Assembly: GCF_014841135.1 (NCBI RefSeq)
Contig: NZ_JACYTN010000011.1
Coordinates: 62,001-126,000 of the forward strand
Direction: 5' to 3'
From: Paenibacillus arenosi
GTDB lineage: Bacteria; Bacillota; Bacilli; Paenibacillales; Paenibacillaceae
Length of the DNA: 64,000 nucleotides
In this document: positions 17,986 to 27,252 of the stretch, piece after piece
How the letters are laid out: every line of letters starts with the position of its first letter
Position numbering within the stretch: the stretch's first letter is position 1
The notes under the pieces: generated by a model
Databases searched by the model: none
The model's input: the letters and a program-made list of their open reading frames with translations, nothing else
What the model was told of the DNA's origin: nothing
Made by a program: the position numbers and the translations under genes

Positions 17986-18824
17986 AAATGGCATATTCAC
18001 CGTGTCCAAACGATACATTCGTATTTCATGCTTGGGCACATGGATTAGTCCCAGGTGCTCCTCAACTGGATGTAACCTACGCGGATATTAATATTACAAA
18101 CGAATTGGCAACTCGCCCAAATGACCTTGATATTCTTAAAATTTCATACGCTGCTCTCCCTTGGGTGCTCGAAGAATATGCACTGCTTCCATGCGGCGGT
18201 GCCCTTGGAAGAGGCTGCGGCCCACTCGTCCTTACACAAGGACAAACTGCTGAAGGTAATGTTCCTGCCCAGTTATCTGGCAAAAGAGTGGCCGTGCCAA
18301 GCGAACGATCTACGGCATACTTGCTGTTCCGACTGTGGGCAGCCAAGCATGTTCCGGGCGGCGTTGGCGAGATCGTCGTGATGCCATTCCATGAAATTAT
18401 GCCTGCTGTGCGCGACGGCCATATTGATGCAGGTCTCGTTATCCATGAGGCACGCTTTACTTATCCGAACTACGGGCTATCCATGCTTGTCGATCTCGGA
18501 AACTGGTGGGAGGAAGATACGAATCTGCCCATCCCGCTCGGAGCCATTATCGCTCGTCGTTCACTCGACTTACATGCAATCTCCGAATGGGTACGTGCCT
18601 CTGTGCAATATGCATGGGCACAGCCTGAAGCATCTCGAAACTACGTCATGCAGCATGCACAAGAGCTCGCTCCTGAAGTAGCGCAAGCACATATCGATCT
18701 CTACGTGAACAGCTTCACCGCCGATTTAGGTGAGGATGGCTTTAACGCTGTAGAAGCCCTGCTCAGCCGTGCTGCTGCTGAAGGGCTCGTTCCTGAATTC
18801 GATACAGCCTTGCTAAGGCTGTAA
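17982..18824 (+). CDS. mqnD: 1,4-dihydroxy-6-naphthoate synthase (menaquinone biosynthesis)
   Basis: MqnD converts cyclic dehypoxanthine futalosine to 1,4-dihydroxy-6-naphthoate. The protein has 280 residues. It begins with the family signature YSPCPNDTFVFHAW and includes LDILKISYAALPWVL, CGGALGRGCGPLVL and IDAGLVIHEARFTY, with the periplasmic-binding-protein-like fold and a conserved His (VIHE) implicated in catalysis. It follows mqnB with an ATGA overlap and ends before a terminator. MqnA, MqnC, and later steps are not in the window. MqnA is a paralogous family, but the SPCPNDTF opening identifies MqnD. Confidence 0.9.
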   Translation: MKMAYSPCPNDTFVFHAWAHGLVPGAPQLDVTYADINITNELATRPNDLDILKISYAALPWVLEEYALLPCGGALGRGCGPLVLTQGQTAEGNVPAQLSGKRVAVPSERSTAYLLFRLWAAKHVPGGVGEIVVMPFHEIMPAVRDGHIDAGLVIHEARFTYPNYGLSMLVDLGNWWEEDTNLPIPLGAIIARRSLDLHAISEWVRASVQYAWAQPEASRNYVMQHAQELAPEVAQAHIDLYVNSFTADLGEDGFNAVEALLSRAAAEGLVPEFDTALLRL

Positions 18825-18838
18825 CATAGGCGAATACG

Positions 18839-18875
18839 AAAGGACAGCTACCCCAACAGGATAGCTGTCCTTTTT
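18839..18875. terminator. Terminator after mqnD
   Basis: AAAGGACAGCTA pairs with TAGCTGTCCTTT and is followed by T residues. The SRPBCC gene converges from the other side and may share it. Confidence 0.85.
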
Positions 18876-18903
18876 CATAAACATCTATGTACCATTTTAA
18901 TAA

Positions 18904-19359
18904 CTAATCCAAATGTGGATGTGCCTCTACATATTTTTTCAAACGATTCAACTCATTTTGCAGCATTATTCTAGATATCCAACTCGTCAAAACAAAGAGT
19001 ACTTTTGCCATTCCTGATGAAAACTCATACTCCTGTTGATGAGTTACTCTCACGACCTCACCTTGCTTATCAAAGGAATACGTCATCAAAGCTGTAAAGT
19101 CATCCATGACTGCTCTGGCTGCTAGCCTATAGGGCAAATTGCATTCTACAATTCTGGCCTTTACTTCCAGAACTTGACCAAATTGCTTCTGCACGCAAAT
19201 GTACGTTAAACCAGGGTAGCATTGATTGCGATCTTCTTCTTTTTCATAAATATAACCAGTAACCAATTTACTCCAACGCTTTACTTCCTCTTCATCATTC
19301 ATTGCTCGAAAGATTCTATCTACTGAGGCGTTCATTTCTGCTGATACCTTAATCTGCAC
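18904..19359 (-). CDS. SRPBCC (START/Bet v1-like) family protein
   Basis: This 151-residue protein has the polyketide-cyclase/SRPBCC layout: an opening strand (IKVSAEMNASVDRIFRAM), a WSKLVTGY turn, a run of antiparallel strands and a long C-terminal helix ending in NELNRLKKYVEAHP. Such proteins bind hydrophobic ligands in a helix-grip cavity; the ligand is unknown. A paralogue follows upstream on the same strand, separated by about 190 bases and a terminator hairpin, so the two probably arose by tandem duplication but have separate transcripts. Confidence 0.7.
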   Translation of the reverse strand: MQIKVSAEMNASVDRIFRAMNDEEEVKRWSKLVTGYIYEKEEDRNQCYPGLTYICVQKQFGQVLEVKARIVECNLPYRLAARAVMDDFTALMTYSFDKQGEVVRVTHQQEYEFSSGMAKVLFVLTSWISRIMLQNELNRLKKYVEAHPHLD

Positions 19360-19469
19360 GCAATATATCTCCCATTCTACTCATGATGGTGTCTATTCCA
19401 AGTGGACAATAAGAACAATCTACCTTTAAACAACACTATTACTCATAATTCGAAATAGATACAGGAAAA

Positions 19470-19513
19470 CCTCTTACTATTTGAAAAATATTTCATCTTC
19501 ATATAGTAAGAGG
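19470..19513 (-). terminator. Terminator of the second SRPBCC gene
   Basis: CCTCTTACTAT pairs perfectly with ATAGTAAGAGG; on the minus strand the stem runs into TTTTCC. Confidence 0.7.
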
Positions 19514-19551
19514 CTGTACATACTAATGCTATTTGGTTAGAAATCTCGCTA

Positions 19552-20064
19552 TCAATCCTCACCGCCATCAGCCTGTTCCACTGATTCGGACACTTCCGAC
19601 GGCTTAAGACTGTTCTGATAACGCCGTTCCGCGAACGCTTTTAATCGAGCCAACTCCTGCTTCAACTGCCTGCGCAATACCCATCTCGTAACAAGGGAAG
19701 AAATCCGATCCCACCATGCAACGACTTCACGTGTATGGATTAACGTTACACGCATAACACCAGGCTCATGCTGTTCCACTTGGAAATTGGTCCATACTTC
19801 CCAATCTTCACATGCTCCTTTTACTGTGACACGTCTATCCGGTTCGTATTCCATAATTTCAGATTGGATTTCTACAAATCTCCCTAGGTACTCTTCCGCT
19901 CGTGTATAGGTAACGCCTCGTTTCATACATTCACGGTCTTCTTCCTCTTCAAACTTATACTCAACTACAAACTCGCTCCACTCCATGACATAGGAATCAC
20001 GAATATACGATTCAAACACCATTTCTTTCGGAGCAGCAATATCGATAGAAATTGAAATATTCAT
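19552..20064 (-). CDS. SRPBCC (START/Bet v1-like) family protein, paralogue
   Basis: The 170-residue protein shares the plan of the downstream neighbour (ISISIDIAAPKEMVFESY, WSEFVVEYKFEEEED, RGVTYTRAEEYLGRFVEI, and a C-terminal amphipathic helix RRQLKQELARLKAF). It has an acidic C-terminal extension ending EQADGGED. The frame is open to a GTG at 20076, but AGGTG abuts that codon and lies about nine bases before the ATG at 20064, so the ATG is preferred. It is presumably a small-molecule or lipid-binding protein. No function can be assigned. Confidence 0.7.
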   Translation of the reverse strand: MNISISIDIAAPKEMVFESYIRDSYVMEWSEFVVEYKFEEEEDRECMKRGVTYTRAEEYLGRFVEIQSEIMEYEPDRRVTVKGACEDWEVWTNFQVEQHEPGVMRVTLIHTREVVAWWDRISSLVTRWVLRRQLKQELARLKAFAERRYQNSLKPSEVSESVEQADGGED

Positions 20065-20244
20065 CTTCACACTCACCTACTTGCCTTTTTACATCTATAC
20101 TGCTAACAGCGACGGAGAACCGACAACAACTGAGTATTTTTATAGCCCGCCGACTGTAGAGTAGCTTATATTCTAACATGTTCAAGCAGCAGGTTAAATG
20201 TGAGTCTATTTCCATTCGGATCATGATGCAGGCACAATTATTCC

Positions 20245-21150
20245 TTACACCTTCGCATTAGCACGTCTACTAAAATAACGTCTAAAGCCTTCTCCTAATA
20301 TATTGAATGTCAAAATAACATACATAATAGCTAACGCTGGGAAGAACACAAAGCCAAACTTGTTGTAATAAATATCTTTACGGTGTGCTCCTAACAAGGA
20401 CATCCAATCTGTACTCGAATTAATAAACTTCTTCGTATATTCTGCAATTTCAACCCATTCGTGCGTAAGAAAAATACTAAGTACGCCAAGCTGACCAACA
20501 AGCAGCATCACTTTTCCTACATCGATACAGAAGTTGATAATAAGTTCAGGCAGCAGTGCAGGCATATAGTAGCCTACGGCCAAACGTCTGTTACTTAGTC
20601 CTAGGGAAGCACCAGCTTCCATGTAAGGTTCATACGATATTTGATGAGTTTGTTGCTGAATGACATAGGCTACCCTGAACACTTCAATAAGCGCAAGGAT
20701 AGTAATAACTTTTAACAGCCGATAATCTCCATATTGAATCAACGGATTACTCAATAGTAATGCTGCAAAGAAGAGAGCAGGCAAGTAGGAGAAGACTTGA
20801 TTCATGCTCGTAACGACCGAATACGTGAACCCTTTCTGTTTGCGAGCAAGCAAACCTAGTGGTACGGCAATGAGGTATCGGACTAAAGTCACTGCCAACA
20901 CAAATAAAACAGTTGATTTTGCACCTACGATCAGCTTGCTTAAATTGTCAACACCCGCTTTGTCTGAACCGAGCGGATTAATGGCAGATGGTTTATAGGG
21001 AGGCATCGTGAGCTTGGTGCGATCCGCATTCCAGCGATGCTTCTCTGGAGTTAAATCTTTATTCACAAACGGAAGATGCGGACCTGCAAACATAACGAAT
21101 AGAAGGAATGCGAGCATCGTTCCACCGATCCATAATGGTATATTTCTCAA
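20245..21150 (-). CDS. ABC transporter permease, oligopeptide/dipeptide (DppC-like) type
   Basis: An inner-membrane permease of about 300 residues with an N-terminal helix (LWIGGTMLAFLLFVMFAG) and further membrane helices. An EAA-type coupling loop reads MEAGASLGLSNRRLAVGYYMPALLPE. It is the second gene of a two-permease unit, 13 bases after its partner. The start is uncertain. GTG at 21159 is touched by AAAGGG, whereas TTG at 21150 lies eight bases downstream of it and is preferred here. No substrate-binding protein or ATPase is nearby, so the substrate is unknown. The sequence diverges from classical DppC. Confidence 0.7.
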   Translation of the reverse strand: MRNIPLWIGGTMLAFLLFVMFAGPHLPFVNKDLTPEKHRWNADRTKLTMPPYKPSAINPLGSDKAGVDNLSKLIVGAKSTVLFVLAVTLVRYLIAVPLGLLARKQKGFTYSVVTSMNQVFSYLPALFFAALLLSNPLIQYGDYRLLKVITILALIEVFRVAYVIQQQTHQISYEPYMEAGASLGLSNRRLAVGYYMPALLPELIINFCIDVGKVMLLVGQLGVLSIFLTHEWVEIAEYTKKFINSSTDWMSLLGAHRKDIYYNKFGFVFFPALAIMYVILTFNILGEGFRRYFSRRANAKV

Positions 21151-21163
21151 CTCAACCACCCTT

Positions 21164-22066
21164 TCATCGCAATCCGCTTTTATACTTTGATATGATGCTG
21201 ACCAATTGAGCGATAACTAGCAAGACCATAAAACAGAAACAAATCCCGATAATAACACTAGGTTCATAGTTGGCCCCTGCTCCAAAATAGAGATCGTAGT
21301 CAATGGCGATAAACAGGCGATTCGCTGCACCTGGAAAATTGGAGAAGTATTCGATAATTAATAAGTTAGATAACATATACACAAACAAGGAAGATAAATG
21401 GCTTAAGATCGTACTCATGCAATTTTTCAACACATGTTTGTACATAATGCGAGTACGGGACAATCCCTTAGCTTGTGCGACTTTAATGTACAGAAGCCCT
21501 TCTTGTGCCGAGATTGAAGCTGATGTAATCCGAGCGATATAGAAAGTAGGGTAAATGGATAGCAATAGAGTAGGAAATACCCACGCCTCCCAGCCTTCTT
21601 CAGCGAATATATGAACAAAAGGAAAATAATTAAGGATAATCCACTGATATATCAAAATTAGTAAAAAGTCTGGTATGGATTGAAACAACCACGTTGTCAT
21701 ACCACCTAGCCATTTTGTCTTACGATCCGAACTTTGATAATCGAAGATCCCTTTTAAAATACCTAGCCCCATACTAAGGACGAAAGCGGTAACGATAACA
21801 GCCATACTATTCATTACCGTTCTTGCTACAGCAGCTTCAGCTGTCTCCCCTTCATAACGAGTAGGACCAAGCGTCTGTTCATAAAAAATTCCATGCAAAA
21901 ATGTCTTAATGTTGTTCGCGTATTTCTCCCAACTAAAATGATATTCAGCATGTATGCCGTATCCCACCACACTAATATCCAAATCTCGTGGGAATAAGAC
22001 GACTAAGATGAGCATGACCATTGCAAATAGACTGAGCCCTAGTGTCTTGTAAATTTGTGAGCGCAT
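21164..22066 (-). CDS. ABC transporter permease, oligopeptide/dipeptide (DppB-like) type
   Basis: A permease of 300 residues with a first membrane helix (LGLSLFAMVMLILVVLF), a long extracytoplasmic loop and a transport domain carrying the EAA-loop IKVAQAKGLSRTRIMYKHVLKNC. The ATG at 22066 is chosen: it has a G-run (GGGGGGA) about eleven bases upstream, while the ATG eight codons earlier has no convincing site. It forms a pair with the next permease. ATP-binding and solute-binding subunits must be encoded elsewhere, or the pair could be a remnant of a longer operon. Confidence 0.7.
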   Translation of the reverse strand: MRSQIYKTLGLSLFAMVMLILVVLFPRDLDISVVGYGIHAEYHFSWEKYANNIKTFLHGIFYEQTLGPTRYEGETAEAAVARTVMNSMAVIVTAFVLSMGLGILKGIFDYQSSDRKTKWLGGMTTWLFQSIPDFLLILIYQWIILNYFPFVHIFAEEGWEAWVFPTLLLSIYPTFYIARITSASISAQEGLLYIKVAQAKGLSRTRIMYKHVLKNCMSTILSHLSSLFVYMLSNLLIIEYFSNFPGAANRLFIAIDYDLYFGAGANYEPSVIIGICFCFMVLLVIAQLVSIISKYKSGLR

Positions 22067-22278
22067 ATTCCTGACATCCCCCCATGCCATTTCTATCTAT
22101 ATGATTACAGTTGTTTTTACAATCCATTATTTGGATCGTAAAAATATTATATAGCTTTTTCGTCATATTCCAATAATCTCCTGCATTGTTCAGAAAAAAT
22201 ATATGTATCTAGTTGTACATTATGTATATAAGAGCTTTCATTGATTTTTAGAATTGAACGGGCGTCGAAACTAAAAAA

Positions 22279-22324
22279 GAGGCTCTGCCCTACAAGTTTG
22301 TTCAACTTGCAGAGTAGAGCCTCT
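22279..22324 (-). terminator. Terminator of the patatin-like gene
   Basis: AGAGGCTCT pairs with AGAGCCTCT with an inner CAAGTT/AACTTG stem; on the minus strand it is followed by six T residues. Confidence 0.85.
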
Positions 22325-22352
22325 CCTATCTATTCATCCATTCACTTGTGTG

Positions 22353-23216
22353 TCAGTTCCATTCACGAACCAACTGTTCTCCGATTGTACAACCAAGCAT
22401 ATAGTCTCGGTTCAACACTTCTATATCTTTCGTAAGACGCTCCGTCTTGAATTCAGCCGGAGGATTCACCTCAATAATACGAACATCCTTAGGTGGATTG
22501 CGCATAAAGTCGATCGCTTCTTGATACTTATTGGCCCGATTATCTAGTGCCTCTACCAGCCGTGGATGTTGGCGTAGTACCCATCGAGTTGGATAATTGA
22601 CTTTACTAGAACGCATCGTGAATGCATGTGGTCTAGAACGAATCACCATGATCGTTCTCGCTCCCCTGCGGTACGCTTCCAGAACAGGAATCGAATCGGT
22701 GACCCCGCCATCGACATAAGGAACTCCATCGACTTCAACAAACCCACGATAAAGAACAGGAATCGCGCTAGAAGCTTTCAACATCTGTTCTAAATTATTC
22801 GTGTTAGGTTCAAGATAGACAGGATTGCCCGTTTCTACCTCTGTCACCCCAATTAGGAATTGAGATGGACCATTAAACAACAACTCTCGCTGTACAGGCA
22901 GCTCTCGTGTTGTCGTATCCCACAACCAGTCCAAATCCATCAAATGTCCACCACGAATGAATTTTTTCCAATTTATAAAGTCAGGCCTTACGGAATAATC
23001 CGTAATGACTTTATAGTTACGCTTATACATTTGACCAAGGTAAACGGCTGTATTGTTAGCACCAGCCGACACACCAATACATATATCGAAGGGATTGAAG
23101 GAATGCTGAATGAACGCATCCAACACTCCTGTGGAAAATATCCCTCTCATCCCTCCGCCTTCAACAACTAAAGCTGTCCTACCTAACTTCGGAACCGTAA
23201 CAGAATGCTCACTCAT
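22353..23216 (-). CDS. Patatin-like phospholipase family protein
   Basis: This 287-residue protein has all patatin catalytic motifs: the oxyanion loop EGGGMRG, the nucleophile elbow GVSAG with the active Ser, and the DGG triad of the catalytic Asp in YVDGGVTDS. It resembles the cytosolic YjjU/YchK-type lipases that lack a signal peptide. Lipid acyl hydrolase activity is expected; the natural substrate is unknown. The ATG at 23216 is selected (GGTGAG upstream, and the preceding codons are unlike the family). A terminator follows 29 bases downstream and the gene is probably monocistronic. Confidence 0.85.
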   Translation of the reverse strand: MSEHSVTVPKLGRTALVVEGGGMRGIFSTGVLDAFIQHSFNPFDICIGVSAGANNTAVYLGQMYKRNYKVITDYSVRPDFINWKKFIRGGHLMDLDWLWDTTTRELPVQRELLFNGPSQFLIGVTEVETGNPVYLEPNTNNLEQMLKASSAIPVLYRGFVEVDGVPYVDGGVTDSIPVLEAYRRGARTIMVIRSRPHAFTMRSSKVNYPTRWVLRQHPRLVEALDNRANKYQEAIDFMRNPPKDVRIIEVNPPAEFKTERLTKDIEVLNRDYMLGCTIGEQLVREWN

Positions 23217-23367
23217 CTTCTCACCAACCGTTTTGTTAATATCTAGCGTGAACCTATATATATTATTACACATCAATTGCAGAGTGATGTAAACCCAACA
23301 AATGATCTAGACATTATCCAATGGTCCTATAAAAGAGAATAATCGCTCCCGTGGTACGTCACCGAAC

Positions 23368-25893
23368 TTAGTTGTTTCTATATTTGCTTAAAGCAGCTTC
23401 TAAATATTTAGCCGTTTGCGAATGAGCAACCTCTGCTACCTGCTCAGGAGTACCTGCCGCCATCAATTGTCCACCTGCTGCGCCACCTTCAGGTCCAAGA
23501 TCTACGACCCAATCCGACTCTCGTACAAGTTCCATGTTATGCTCAACAAGAATAACCGTATTATCGGCATCCACCAGTTTCTGCAGCAAAATAAGAAGAC
23601 GTTCCGCATCCTTCGGATGGAGCCCTGTCGAAGGCTCATCCAGTAAATACAGCGTATGCTTCTTCGTTTTCTTACTTAGTTCCTTCGCCAGCTTCAAGCG
23701 CTGCCCTTCTCCGCCGGAAAGCGTTCGAACGGATTGACCCCAATGTAAATAGCCCAATCCCACTTCGCACAACAGCTCGATCATACTCGCAACTTTTTTC
23801 TCCGATGCGAATATTTCCAAGCTGTCTTCGATAGACATGTCCAGCAGATCGGAGATGGAGTGATCTTTATACGTAACCGCCAATACTTCCTCTTTAAAAC
23901 GGCGGCCCTTACACGTCTTACAGGTAACCTCCATATCGGGCAAAAAATTCATATCCAGCGTTACTACACCTAGCCCTTGGCAATTTTCACAACGCCCACC
24001 TGCTGTATTGAAGGAGAAATGCTTAGACGTTAGCTTCTGCTTCTTCGCTTCAGGCAAGCCAGCAAACAGATTACGAAGCTGCGTAAATACATCCGTATAG
24101 GTCGCCACATTGGAACGCTGCATTCGACCAATCGGAGATTGATCCGCCAAAATAAGCTCACCAATATGCTCCAGGCCTTCAATACGGTCACAGCCTGGAC
24201 GCTTCGCATGCTCAATACCGCCTTCCGCAAGCAGATCGAACATCAATGTGGATTTCCCTGAGCCAGAAACTCCTGTTACAGAGGACAGCACCCCGAGCGG
24301 GAACGAAACATCGATATGGCGCAAATTACGCAAATGCGCATTATGAATCGTTAACGTACGACCATTTCCTTTTCTACGTTTACGTGGAGGAGAAGGAAGC
24401 TCCTCTTCTCTCAAATAAGCGCCTGTAACCGATGCAGGGATCGCTTTTAACTGCTCCAACGTCCCTTCGCCCACTACTTCACCACCGCGACTTCCCGCTC
24501 CTGGCCCCATATCAATCACATGATCCGCAGCACGCATCATTTCCGGATCATGCTCGATGACTAGCACCGTATTTCCCATATCACGCAGCTGCAGCAATAC
24601 TGAAATGAGACCTTCCGTATCTTTCGGGTGAAGCCCTCTAGATGGTTCATCCAATACGTACAGCACTCCCGTTAATCCCGAACCTAGCAATGTGGCAAGG
24701 CGAAGCCGCTGTGCTTCTCCTCCTGACAACGTAATCGTCTGACGATCCAAGGAAAGGTAACTAAGACCAACATCGACAATCCGCTTAAGGCGATTCGGCA
24801 AATCTTCCATAATCGGTTGAAGCAAGATTTGTTCCTGTTCTGTAAGCTGACTGGACAAATCGCTAATCCATTGATACACATCTTGCAGCGACCAACTGGA
24901 TATGTCCGAAATGGACGCTCCATATACTTGTACGGATCGACTGTCTGCATTTAACTTTTTACCGTGACAAGACTGACAGGTTTGCTGTGTGAAAAATACG
25001 CCAGCGTGTCCGTAGGAAGCCCCTGCTGCATCGCCGTCTTTCTCTTTGTATCTGCGCCACATACCAGTAATAATACCTTCGAACTTGCCCTTCGATACCG
25101 TCTTCGGTGGCTGAACAGTTGGATAGTGACGAGAGAACTCTTCACTTTCAGCCCCATAGTAAAGCAAATCCTTCGCTGCTTCTGTATAGGTTCGAAGTGG
25201 AAGGTCCAGATCGAACTCAAATCCGTAATGCTTGCCAGCTGCCACTAATACATGACCATAGTATTCGATCAATCCTTCATTAAGGAAGACAACTCCGCCT
25301 TCACGCAAGCTTTTATCCAAATCAAACACCGCATCTATATTCAAACTAGCCACTTCACCTAAACCTGAGCATTCTCCACAAGCACCTTCAGGTGTATTGA
25401 AGGAAAAATGCCGCATGGTGAGCTTTGGAAGGGACGCGCTGCAAGAAGGACAAATAATCTTCCCTTCACGCTCTTCTTCCTCATTCATACTACTATCTGC
25501 TGCTGCGTCTGTTGCCTGTTCGACCATTTCACCGCAGGATGGGCACGGACGCTTACCTGCTCTTGCATAAACAAACCGTAGAAATTGATGGATATCCGTG
25601 ACGGTTCCAACCGTTGAACGTGGATTTCGATTCGTCACATGCTGCCCTACACTTATGGAAGGAGAAAGACCCGTAATGGAATCCACTTTCGGCTTCGTGA
25701 AGGAATCTGTAATCATCCCCATTGATTCCATGTACTGTCGTTGACACTCTTTCTGCAATGTTTCCATCGCAAGCGTAGATTTACCGGACCCTGACGGCCC
25801 CGTTAATACAACAAACTTATGCTTCGGAATCTCCAACGTAACGTTCTTCAGGTTGTGCTCTCTAGCACCTTTAATCTTAATCGTCTCGAACAA
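23368..25893 (-). CDS. UvrA-like excinuclease paralogue (short form) of the ABC ATPase superfamily
   Basis: This is an 841-residue UvrA-type protein with two ABC ATPase modules. Walker A motifs GPSGSGKST and GVSGSGKST and signatures LSGGEAQRLRLA and LSGGEGQRLKLA are present, with Walker B VLYVLDEPSRGLHP and LYLLDEPSTGLHP. Zinc-binding CxxC groups are seen (CPSCGE..., CGECSG, CQSCHG, CENCQG, CKTCKG). It is about 100 residues shorter than housekeeping UvrA, and the segment between the first Walker region and first zinc group is reduced, where UvrA normally carries the UvrB-binding domain. Such short UvrA2-like proteins have been tied to drug tolerance rather than classical excision repair. The specific role here is inference. 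Confidence 0.85.
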   Translation of the reverse strand: MFETIKIKGAREHNLKNVTLEIPKHKFVVLTGPSGSGKSTLAMETLQKECQRQYMESMGMITDSFTKPKVDSITGLSPSISVGQHVTNRNPRSTVGTVTDIHQFLRFVYARAGKRPCPSCGEMVEQATDAAADSSMNEEEEREGKIICPSCSASLPKLTMRHFSFNTPEGACGECSGLGEVASLNIDAVFDLDKSLREGGVVFLNEGLIEYYGHVLVAAGKHYGFEFDLDLPLRTYTEAAKDLLYYGAESEEFSRHYPTVQPPKTVSKGKFEGIITGMWRRYKEKDGDAAGASYGHAGVFFTQQTCQSCHGKKLNADSRSVQVYGASISDISSWSLQDVYQWISDLSSQLTEQEQILLQPIMEDLPNRLKRIVDVGLSYLSLDRQTITLSGGEAQRLRLATLLGSGLTGVLYVLDEPSRGLHPKDTEGLISVLLQLRDMGNTVLVIEHDPEMMRAADHVIDMGPGAGSRGGEVVGEGTLEQLKAIPASVTGAYLREEELPSPPRKRRKGNGRTLTIHNAHLRNLRHIDVSFPLGVLSSVTGVSGSGKSTLMFDLLAEGGIEHAKRPGCDRIEGLEHIGELILADQSPIGRMQRSNVATYTDVFTQLRNLFAGLPEAKKQKLTSKHFSFNTAGGRCENCQGLGVVTLDMNFLPDMEVTCKTCKGRRFKEEVLAVTYKDHSISDLLDMSIEDSLEIFASEKKVASMIELLCEVGLGYLHWGQSVRTLSGGEGQRLKLAKELSKKTKKHTLYLLDEPSTGLHPKDAERLLILLQKLVDADNTVILVEHNMELVRESDWVVDLGPEGGAAGGQLMAAGTPEQVAEVAHSQTAKYLEAALSKYRNN

Positions 25894-26120
25894 TGATACC
25901 CCTCCTTGATTACGGTTGCGGAAGTCCAGCGTGTGAAATGTGCGTAGAGAAATTTTCGCGGATCAACCCAGCGGTCATTCCTAAAGCGGATAAATTCGCA
26001 ACTTAATTAAAATAGATCCTTATCATACTACATTCATGCAAATGATAAGGTTGAGGTTATATGACCCTTTATTTACGAGTTTAGAATAAATAAACATTAC
26101 ACTTGGTCTTTAAAGTTTAT

Positions 26121-26783
26121 CTACAACTCACCTTCCCACTCACGCTTGAATTGCTCTAAATAACTTTCCATGTATCGATGCCGCTCTATTCCAATTCGCT
26201 TCGCCGCATCCGTGTTCAGCTTGTCCTTTAGCTTGAGCAATTTCTCATAGAAATGATTAATCGCCGTGCTCTTTCCATGTCGATATTCCTCCATCGTCAT
26301 CGTTTCTCGAGGCGGAAGCACCGGATCATGGATCGGATCTCCTTTCCATCCTGCATAGAGAAACACTCTCGCAATGGCGATTGCTCCTATTGCATCCAAA
26401 CGATCAGCATCCTGCACAACATGGCCTTCCAGCGTCCGCATCGGCGGATTCTTCCCTGCTGAATAAGACATCGTAGATATAATCTCCATAAGATGCTCCT
26501 GCTCTTCGTGAGTGAGGGGCTGGCCTTGTAGCCATTGTCTAACCTTCTCAAGCCCCGCTTCCTTCGACGGATTCAACTTTTCATCTGCAACATCATGCAG
26601 CAAAGCCGCAATTTTACATAGCGCGATATCCGCCCCTTCTTCCTCCGCTAAATGTTCCGCCATTTTTACCACTCGGTGCACATGCCACCAATCATGACCT
26701 GTCGGATCATGCTCAAGTTCTGATTTGGCAAACTGTTCTGCTGCTGCAATGACTTGTTCTTTGGCGTTTCCCATGGAATTCAT
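26121..26783 (-). CDS. HD-domain phosphohydrolase (YedJ-like)
   Basis: The 220-residue protein has the HD superfamily metal-binding pattern: His in HDWWHVHRVVKMAEHL, the HD pair in ALLHDVADEK, and a later Asp in VVQDADRLDAIGAIAIARVF. This arrangement matches YedJ/YpgQ-type phosphohydrolases, some of which hydrolyse nucleotides. The substrate is not known. GGAAGGG lies nine bases before the ATG. It is transcribed towards, but about 230 bases away from, the UvrA-like gene with no visible terminator between them. Confidence 0.85.
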   Translation of the reverse strand: MNSMGNAKEQVIAAAEQFAKSELEHDPTGHDWWHVHRVVKMAEHLAEEEGADIALCKIAALLHDVADEKLNPSKEAGLEKVRQWLQGQPLTHEEQEHLMEIISTMSYSAGKNPPMRTLEGHVVQDADRLDAIGAIAIARVFLYAGWKGDPIHDPVLPPRETMTMEEYRHGKSTAINHFYEKLLKLKDKLNTDAAKRIGIERHRYMESYLEQFKREWEGEL

Positions 26784-26828
26784 TAATTAACACCCTTCCT
26801 TTCACTTTCATGTTAATCATACTACTAA

Positions 26829-26876
26829 CGTAAAAAGAGCTGACTTCGTCAGAAAATATAACTACGAAGCAGCTCC
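26829..26876 (-). terminator. Hairpin overlapping the 3' end of the short fragment gene
   Basis: GAGCTG...TCGT pairs with ACGA...CAGCTC, followed on the minus strand by five T residues. The stem includes the last codons of the ORF ending at 26849. Confidence 0.6.
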
Positions 26877-27115
26877 TTAAAAATAATTTTTAATGATGCG
26901 GATTCAGGAATATCATTGATTATATAGTTACCATATCCATCAGCCTTTGCTTCATATACTCCATTGCCATGTACCAATTCACCTGTTGAACTTCCTGCCA
27001 ACAAAGGAACATTATATTTTTCTTTAGGATTTGGCTTTAAGAGTACCATTTTAGCTCCGACATCAGGCTTGGTACCAATAACTTCGTTATACTGCCATGT
27101 TATAACTCCGCTCAT
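26849..27115 (-). pseudogene. Hypothetical 88-codon ORF, probably a 5'-truncated C-terminal fragment
   Basis: The open frame encodes a beta-rich domain (GVITWQYNEVIGTKPDVGAKMVLL ending in FKELLRSYIF, given as separated motifs) that looks like the last domain of a larger membrane or secreted protein. In-frame codons continue upstream of the first ATG through an acidic linker (SNDYETDETGT) until a TAA, without a start codon or ribosome site. The internal ATG is therefore probably not a true start. A terminator overlaps its end, as expected for a real 3' terminus. I cannot name the parent family. Confidence 0.45.
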
Positions 27116-27181
27116 TGTCCCTGTTTCGTCAGTTTCATAATCATTCGAGTTGCTTTCAGCACGCGTTTATGTGACAAATAC

Positions 27182-27219
27182 AAAAAAGTCTGTATATGCA
27201 GATCTCGCATGTACAGACT
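27182..27219 (-). terminator. Terminator of plsC
   Basis: AGTCTGTA pairs with TACAGACT; on the minus strand the stem is followed by six T residues. Confidence 0.8.
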
Positions 27220-27252
27220 CTAGTTATAATCCTGTAGGTACCTATTTAACTA

